Part shown: piece by piece, positions 43,501-52,500 of the stretch
Numbering within the stretch: the stretch's first letter is position 1
How the letters are laid out: every line of letters starts with the position of its first letter
Source: Trichoplax adhaerens
Lineage: Eukaryota > Placozoa > Uniplacotomia > Trichoplacea > Trichoplacidae
DNA length: 64,000 nucleotides
Direction of reading: 5' to 3'
Assembly (NCBI RefSeq): GCF_000150275.1
Contig: NW_002060945.1
Coordinates: 2,565,172 to 2,629,171 of the forward strand
Notes under the pieces: generated by a model
Databases searched by the model: none
Told to the model about the DNA's origin: nothing
What the model saw: the letters and a program-made list of their open reading frames with translations, nothing else
Translations under genes and position numbers: made by a program

Positions 43501-46500
43501 CCAGCTGGTCAGGAACTTGCAGCAGATAATCACTCGTGCATAGGTACTATAATATTTTAAAGTCACAACATTTAATGCAGTTTGCATTTGGATTGTATAA
43601 ACTTAAATATCTTTGCTATAGCCCGTATCAATAATTTAAAATTGTATTTTACATATTCAAGTATAACTTTCAACTATTGATAACATGAGAACAGAACTTA
43701 AAATTAGCTTAAACTATGATCATTTAGAATTTTTATTCGAATTGGTATTTATCATTTCACGCAATTTATGACGAACAAATAACTTATAGATCCCTGTGCC
43801 AATGATACAATACGCTTAAATGACTCCTTAATTACAACACCAAACTTCTTCCAGTTAAATGCTATACGTAATCGTTGCCATGTCATTGCTAGCCAGTCAA
43901 AAACTCCTCCAAGTTGGTATCACAGTTATCCTAATAATAACTGTTCAGCTATTGCCAGATGGGTTAGCACCAATAAAGGCAGTAAGTTCCTACTCCTACA
44001 AACAACAGTTAATCTTAAATGTCGCTGAAATTTTAATTAAAATCTATTTTAAAAATTTGAACTAATGCAATTTCTAGTTTAATTTCTACTATCCTACTCT
44101 TAATTATTAAGCAAAGTTCCATCATAGCTATATTATATTTCCAATGTTTAATGAAATAGACTCGTATTCGCAACCACAAGTATTTTCCTATAATTTGTGT
44201 AACTTTAGAAAATATTAGGAGGTGGTCATTTATGCTTCTACACATTATTGACTTTGAAACATACGCGTACCTTCTATTTCAACCTTTTCTATGGATATAT
44301 GACTTAATATCTGAAATCAATTTCATCATAGGTGGTACAATTAGAAAGTTTTGCTTCCACTTTGGGCTTCGCAGGTGTTCGCTCAAAGTGTCCATTAGAA
44401 TTCATCAGTGTTTGAAATTTATGGCATATAAGTTGGACATACTCTCTGCATGCTATTTGCATTACTGCAGCCACATTCAGGGTAAATTTATTAGAAATGG
44501 ACACCATACTCTAAAAATTTTTGCTACCTTTTGGAAAACACTTTGAAAGTTATTGCATTAAAATAAATTTCCATATATTTCTTCCTAAAAAATCGACATA
44601 TTAGACTCTTGCCATCCAAATCCATGCCAGAATCGTGGTCAATGTCAAACAACTGAAGATGGATATCGTTGCAAATGCCAAGTGGGATATTTTGGAAAGA
44701 ATTGCCACATAAGTAATCAAAATAAAGCTTGAAGATGGTGTGACAAACATGAAATCATCATTCAACATCTTTCATATAACTAGTTGCTCATTTATAGTAA
44801 ATTTACGTATAAACCTTCTATTGAAACAATTTAGATTACTGTTCAAGCAGCCCTTGTCATCATGGTCGTTGTATTTCAGAGCTTGATGGGTATAAGTGCG
44901 ATTGCACTGGAGGATTTTACGGAATCAACTGCCAATTTAGTGAGTTAATTATTTCTGTCTCTAAAAGACAATAAAATGATAAAATATTAAACTCACTAGA
45001 GCCAATAACACTTGAAAGAACATAAAGTATGCATGCAATTCTCCATAGCTACCTTCTATCCTACTAATGACTTATCTAAAGCAAAGCAAAAATGATCTAC
45101 CATCATAGCAGTTAATAGATTATTAAATTGAGTTTCAAAAGGAATCTATTACAGCTATGATATTACAATAATCTCTAAAATGCTTTCCTAGCAGCTTGCA
45201 GATTTAGAACACTATTAGATTTTTATAATCATATATTACTTTCTATGACTAGAATAGTAAGATATAACCAACTAACAAAATTGTGCTTAAATTGCATCAG
45301 CAAATGTAATTTAAATATTTTTGGTTCAATTAACATATAAACATAAAATAACGTGATTTTGAATACAGAAAAATAACATGATTACCAATGTAGCCAATTT
45401 ATGGTTGATGAAATAGCTCAAAATTTTTCAATGTCTTGATAGGTCCTTGCCAGTCTAGTCCCTGTCGATTTGGGCAATGTATCGAAACTGAGAATGGCTA
45501 TCGATGTCAGTGTCCAATTGGATATTATGGAGCCCATTGTGAAAATAGTAAGAAGTTACTGTATATTCAGAAGGCTTTTTACTTCTTTCATGATTAAAAA
45601 TCATATTGTGTAATAATTATTTCTATTTGATGGTTAGACTACTGTCAATCTAATCCTTGTCGCAATGGAACATGTAAAGCTGCAAAAGAAACTTATGAAT
45701 GCCTGTGTAATATTGGATACCATGGAAAATATTGTGAATTAAGTTAGCACAAATGAATATAGTATCTAGATTAAATTTCTTATTTTTAAACGTCTAGTAA
45801 AACTCTAATAGTATATATTGCCTAATATGATGAGCCAGCTCATTAGTTTTTAGTGGAGAGTAGTTAATTATAAATTTTGACGGTCGAAAAGAAAGACGTC
45901 TATTAATTTAATAAGCTAACTTGAAATCCTTAAACTGATCAATTAAATCGATTTCCGATTGTTATTCAAGGCTATTGTCACCCTAACCCTTGCCTAAATG
46001 GTCAGTGCATTGCAATTCGAAATAATTTCCAATGTCGCTGTGAAATTGGATATTATGGATCAAAATGCCAACTAAGTAAACAGTTCTACTTAATGATGAG
46101 TTGCATTTTCAATTAAATCCTACACTTTGCAAGTCGATAACTAAATTTTTAAGTACGTGTCTAATAAATATACCTATTTTCAGATTATTGTCTACCTAAT
46201 CCTTGCCAAAATGGGGAATGCACGGCGAACCGAACCAGCTTTCAGTGCTCGTGTAATACTGGGCACCATGGAGCAAAATGTCAACTAGGTATATTTCCAA
46301 TTTAAAAGTAATTATACTACAAGGGAACAGGTATAGTTTGGATTCTATTGTAGTACCAATAAAATAAGCTAAAGTGTTATCAAAGACTATTAATTTATGA
46401 TATCACAGTATTAACTTAAATACTATAACTGACAGATCATTGCAAACCTAATCCTTGTCAAAATGGTCAATGTTTGCCACGAGTTAATGGCTATCAGTGT

Positions 46501-49500
46501 CTGTGTAGAAAGGGTTACTATGGTATAAACTGTCAATACAGTGAGTCATTTGAACAACAATAAAATAAAATTATTTTATAGCTGATTTTCAGTATTAAAA
46601 TAAAATACCCAATTTTCTTCTATACAAATGTAACAGCTTTGCTTTAAAATCAGATTATTGCAATCCAAACCCTTGTGTTAATGGTCGTTGCTTAGTCCAA
46701 AATGGAAGTTACCAATGTCAATGTCGTAAAGGATATTACGGCAAAATCTGCCAAATGTGTAAGTATTGACATAAAATAAATAATTCCAATCACTAAGAAA
46801 TACTACATATCGTATAATTAATAAATCGTGACTACAGACACATTACCATAAATTTCTGAATAATTTGTAACATCATCAACTACAATATAATCGTAATCTC
46901 GAGGAGACACATGCTAAAATGACTCATTTCTATATTATTTTCACTTTCATTAATTTTAAATATATTTTAATGCCGTATTCACCTGTCTAAGATACCCTTT
47001 AGGCTATAACAAGAGTCCATGATTAATCTCTCTTTGTATATAAAGACCAATAAAAGTTATGTTAATGACAGCAGTCTCGGTAACAAAGATCTTTGAAATT
47101 AAAACTTAAAAACATACGAATAATATAGCTGGTAGTTTATAAGAATCTTGCCTCACTTTCTTGATTGAATATTTATCTGCTATTCCATGATGGTCTTAAC
47201 CTTATTCTCAGTTAACATTAAGTGATGGCTCAGAATTGAGTGATTTTAAATTCTATTATACGCTCTAAGTAGCAAGTCATCAATCACCTTTAATTATTGT
47301 TCTTAGATTATTGTCATCCAAACCCATGCCAATATGGAGTTTGCACTGTTTCCGCGAATGGCTATCAATGCCACTGTAATACTGGATATCATGGAGTTCA
47401 TTGTCAGCTGAGTTGAGTTCAAAGCATTAATTAACAGCTTCATAAGTTTGTTGACTTATTCTATAATCACGTCAAAATATTTTTACGGTGATTAGATTAT
47501 ATATTCTAACTTTTCCACAACTTTGCAGCCGTTAGCATTCATGCAATATCATATGTACTTAAAGAAATTTTGAAATTCTTATTTCCTAATCAATTATTAT
47601 ACCTTATCATGGTAAATTTATAATTAGATTATTGCCATCCCAATCCTTGTCAGTATGGTACTTGTAGCTTAAAGGCAAGAGGATATCTCTGCCGATGTGC
47701 CAATGGATATTATGGAATAAATTGCGAATCAAGTAAGTCTTGTCAGTTAATGCTTCATCGGATAATCATAAGTTAGGCTTATACGAGTATTCAAATACAA
47801 TGACATTTGGATAAAATTTTCGTCCCTATTATTATATTTCATGACTTATTTAAGTAACAAATTCCTCACTTTTAATAAATACTGGACTTGTAGTTACTTT
47901 TCTGTTGTTTATAGTATCGCCTTATCTGACTTATTTTGCTTTTCCGTTTTGATCATTACCGGTGATAGACTATTGTGATTCTAATCCGTGCCATCATGGT
48001 AGCTGTATTTCAATAGCATCAAGCTATATCTGTAGATGCAAGCTTGGTTATTATGGTACCAATTGCCAATCGCGTAAGATGTGATTACTTATCAAATTAT
48101 CTGGTAAATGTAAATTTCTGAAGGACCCACATATTATAGAAATTTGTGCTTCTAATCCATGCATTAACGGCAAATGCATCGTAAATGCCCATGGATATCA
48201 ATGTCAGTGTCAGTCTGGTTATTATGGTGCCAAATGTGAGAAAGGTAATAATGATAAAGACTATCCATAATAAATCGCTGTTTTAACAAAGTTTTAATTG
48301 TAATTCTGCGCTCTTGCGTATCTAAAATATCATCTAGGTCTGTGGTTCACCTCTGTTTTTCTCGCTAATGTTATAAATCTCTACTTAGATTTTGTTAATT
48401 TTGCGTTATAGATTAATCATTATCAGTATTTGTTAAATCAATTATAACTTCACAGAACAAATTTTCATGTTGTTTTCTTTTGTAAACACTTTTTAGATTA
48501 CTGTAATCCTAATCCATGCCAGTACGGCCAATGTCGACGAACTACCAGCGGACATAAATGCACATGTAAAAGTGGTTATTATGGCATAAATTGCGACATT
48601 AGTAAGACTTTTTACTAGAAATTAGACACTTTATAGACTGTATGAACTTGGATGTTAGCTTGAAAGCATCTATATAAAATTTTTATGATGTAATCAATAA
48701 AATGCGATTTACAACACTGGTGTCAATTATAATAATTTTAATAACTCTAAATCTTGTCAGACAGTGCTGCTTCATGTTTCAGCATCGTTGTTCTTATATA
48801 ATTATAATCGACGTAAATTTTAGAGCAAATTCCATCGTTCATACTATTAGACATTTAAGATTTCTTGAGGCGTTATAAACTTTCAAATGTAAATACTATT
48901 TTTTCAAATCAGCATTAAATTACTATTATACCGTATCAAATCACTTTAAAATGATAGATTAATTGCTATTTGTGACTATAAACTAAGCGCAATAACAGTC
49001 ACCTACTCTACCGTAAATTTCTTCCCATCAATTAAATGATATCATCTTACTCTTCCATACAGATCATTGCCTGCCCAATCCATGCCAACATGGTCAATGT
49101 ATTTCTAATCCAACCAGCTATACTTGCCAATGCAAATCAGGATATTATGGGAAAAACTGCCATTTAAGTAAATTTTATATATATTGTATTCTGAGCAAAT
49201 TCACGATTATTGCACTAGTCAGCTTATTCCTACTATGGTACAATCAGAAATTTAAATAATTTCGCTACTAACTTATAGCATTTACTTATCAAACTTATAT
49301 TAAATTTTTTGACACATTTAAATTGTACAGTTTTACAAACTGTTATTAAATATACATACGATAAATTAGCCTATTACTCATGATAAATAGCAACATTTAT
49401 GACTTTATATTTAGGCTTGATATAATTTAACTGTCTCATAGAATATTGTAGTCCAAATCCATGTCAAAATGGACAGTGTGTAGCTATCGTAAATGGCTAT

Positions 49501-52500
49501 CAATGCCGTTGTAGAGCTGGCTACCATGGAATTCATTGCCAATTCAGTTAGTGGATACAATCAAAAAATTAAATCGAATACTTCTATTACACCAGTAAAG
49601 TTTAATATTGTAGCCAAATTTCGTTATTTTCTCAAACAGGTTACTGCAACCCCAATCCTTGCCAAGATGGTCAATGTATTTTACAAAGTAGTGGGTATAA
49701 ATGTAAATGTAATATAGGATATTATGGAAAGAATTGTCAAAGCAGTAAGTTTCCGTTTAGTCTGATAGACTTGCTTACATCTGTTTATAGCAAGTTAAAG
49801 TATTGTAGCTTATTTCAAAATTGCTTATCGTATGTAATAGATTATTGCGATTCTCGACCATGCATTTACGGGAATTGCATTGTAAATGCAAATGGATACC
49901 GATGTCAATGCACTGTCGGCTACTATGGATCAAGATGTCAATATTGTATGATAATCTGAATAATATCTAACACAGATTTTAATTTTTAAAGTAGATCAGC
50001 AAGCTAGTTGTAACAAGTTATTGTGAGTAAGGTGGCAGCTATAACAATTGCAATATCTGTAACGATGGCTGATATTTAAAGTATAATTTCGCCATGTCAA
50101 TGCCTATGAGATAGAACAAAAGCGAAAAATCAGAATGTAAAACTAATTGTAACATACGTTATAATAATCTAGGTATAGCAAATGATTGCAAGTAATAGCA
50201 TAGGGACTGTAGGTAGTTACAGACTATCAAGCACAATAACCTGTACCATACCGTAGTATTAAAGATACTAAACGTTACTTATTTACCGTTATTTATGAAT
50301 AAACCAGAATCATACTTCACATTAGGTATACAATTCATTGTTCAATTAAGTCTTTTTAGTTATAAAATTAGGCTTAATACAACATATGATATTAGTTTGA
50401 TATATGTAAATGTCCTTTATTTCAGATACATACAGACACCTTGTACACTAGAATATCATGAGTAATAGTTCATAAACTAAAAGATAGGATAGCGATATTT
50501 TCGACAAATTCAGAAAATACGAGTAAATTAAAATTTCTAACTTAAATGTACTATTATTTTCAGAGCTTTAGGTTGAGAAATTAACTGATAAGAGGTTGTT
50601 AATACGATATCTAATTAGTGTCATAAAAAACATGCTTGTAGATTACTGTAATCCTAATCCTTGCACAAATGGCCGATGTATAACTCAACGATATGGCTAC
50701 CAATGCAATTGCAATTATGGATACTACGGAACTCGTTGTAAATCGAGTATGTTACGAATACCAGATCATGTGGATATGTTTATTTGCGATAACGCTCAAA
50801 ATAAATTATTCATTCTACAGATTACTGCAATCCAAATCCATGCAGAAATGGAAATTGTCAGCTAACCAGTGAAGGCTACCAGTGTCATTGCTTTACAGAT
50901 TACTTTGGTGCTCAATGTCAGATCAGTAAGAATCTAAATTTTCTCACAAACTAATAGTGTATTAGTATTGGAATTGAAATTTTAATCGAAAACAATATTC
51001 CCAAAGCATGTTAAATAATTACATGTTGTAGTGATATACCTCATATTTGATTATAATGATAGCTATATTTGACATAGTTAGGATACTAAGAATAGGTATT
51101 ATCGTGATACTAATATTAAATGATTGCTAACTAATATATTAGAAATTATTGATGACTAATTATGTTACAAGATTTATATGGCATAATATACTGTAATTGT
51201 GAAGATACTTAACACCAAAGGGTGCTGGACATTAATAGCAGAGTAGTAATATCTTAAGTAGAACGATTCGGATTGTAGAAGATAAAAATGTTTTATTTGA
51301 GGAAAAGTATTCTGCTTGATGTCTCCAGCCTGATTGTAGTTAATTATGTTGTCGTGAATGGATTCAACGAAAGTATTTAAGAACTACAGAGATGAGCTTA
51401 AAGGAGAGAGAAACTTCACTTTACTTTGAGCTCGAAATACTTTAAATATTAGACTAGATTCTTGTAGTAATCAATTATTACTCTACTATTCTTAAAACCT
51501 TATAATAAAAGTCTCTTAGAAAATTTCATTGGTCTAAGACAGTTATTCGTGAGATATTTTTATTGCACATATCCTTCTCATATCTCTTAAGACTTACTAA
51601 ATTTAATGTATGTTAATATATTCTAATTGTTTACATACAGTATTAAAGAGTCATCCAACATATTGAAAAATTTTTATACACCTATGTATTTACGCAAAAT
51701 TTAGAGTCTGATTTGAAGATCATGTTCATATATTTTGTTCGATATCATATAATCGAAATCATCCATTTCTCTATACCACTGTTAGACTATTGCAATTCTA
51801 GTCCTTGCCAGAATGACGCTACGTGTGTTTCTAAACAAAATCGTTATGAATGTCGATGTAAAGCTGGCTACTATGGAGCTAGATGTCAGTCCGGTAAGCC
51901 CATCGCTTTACTTCATAACAAATGAACACCTTAAAGCAATATATTGAAGATTTTAAATTATTTTTTCCCAAGATTATTGCAATCCTATTCCTTGCCGTAA
52001 TGGTCAATGTCTGCGTCAGCAAAATAGCTACAAATGTAAATGTAATAATGGATTCTACGGAACAAATTGTGAGAAAAGTAAGTTATTTCCGATTATTTTA
52101 TCAAGTCAGAACACTCTTAGAATACTAAGTGAAAGACTTTTTCAACATTTATGGAATATAATAAAGATAGTGTTGCTAGTAGCTTGAAATTAAATAATGG
52201 ATAATTTGCATTTCGACTTTTAGCGTCAATATCGATGACTTAAATTAACCTTGAAAAGGGAATAATAATTTGAACATTACCTAATTTTTTATGATTACTT
52301 TTTTACATCTATTTTTACAGTATCGTTCAGGTTTTGTATACCTGTGAGCAAACCTATATGATAATTTGAACTTCTCTTATATTTTTGTTGTAATTACTTT
52401 TGTTAAATTAATCATGCCGCTGTTTAGCATTTATATCATTACATAAAAATCTATTTCATCAAAATATTAAAGTGCTCGTATATGAGAAATAACTTATTAT

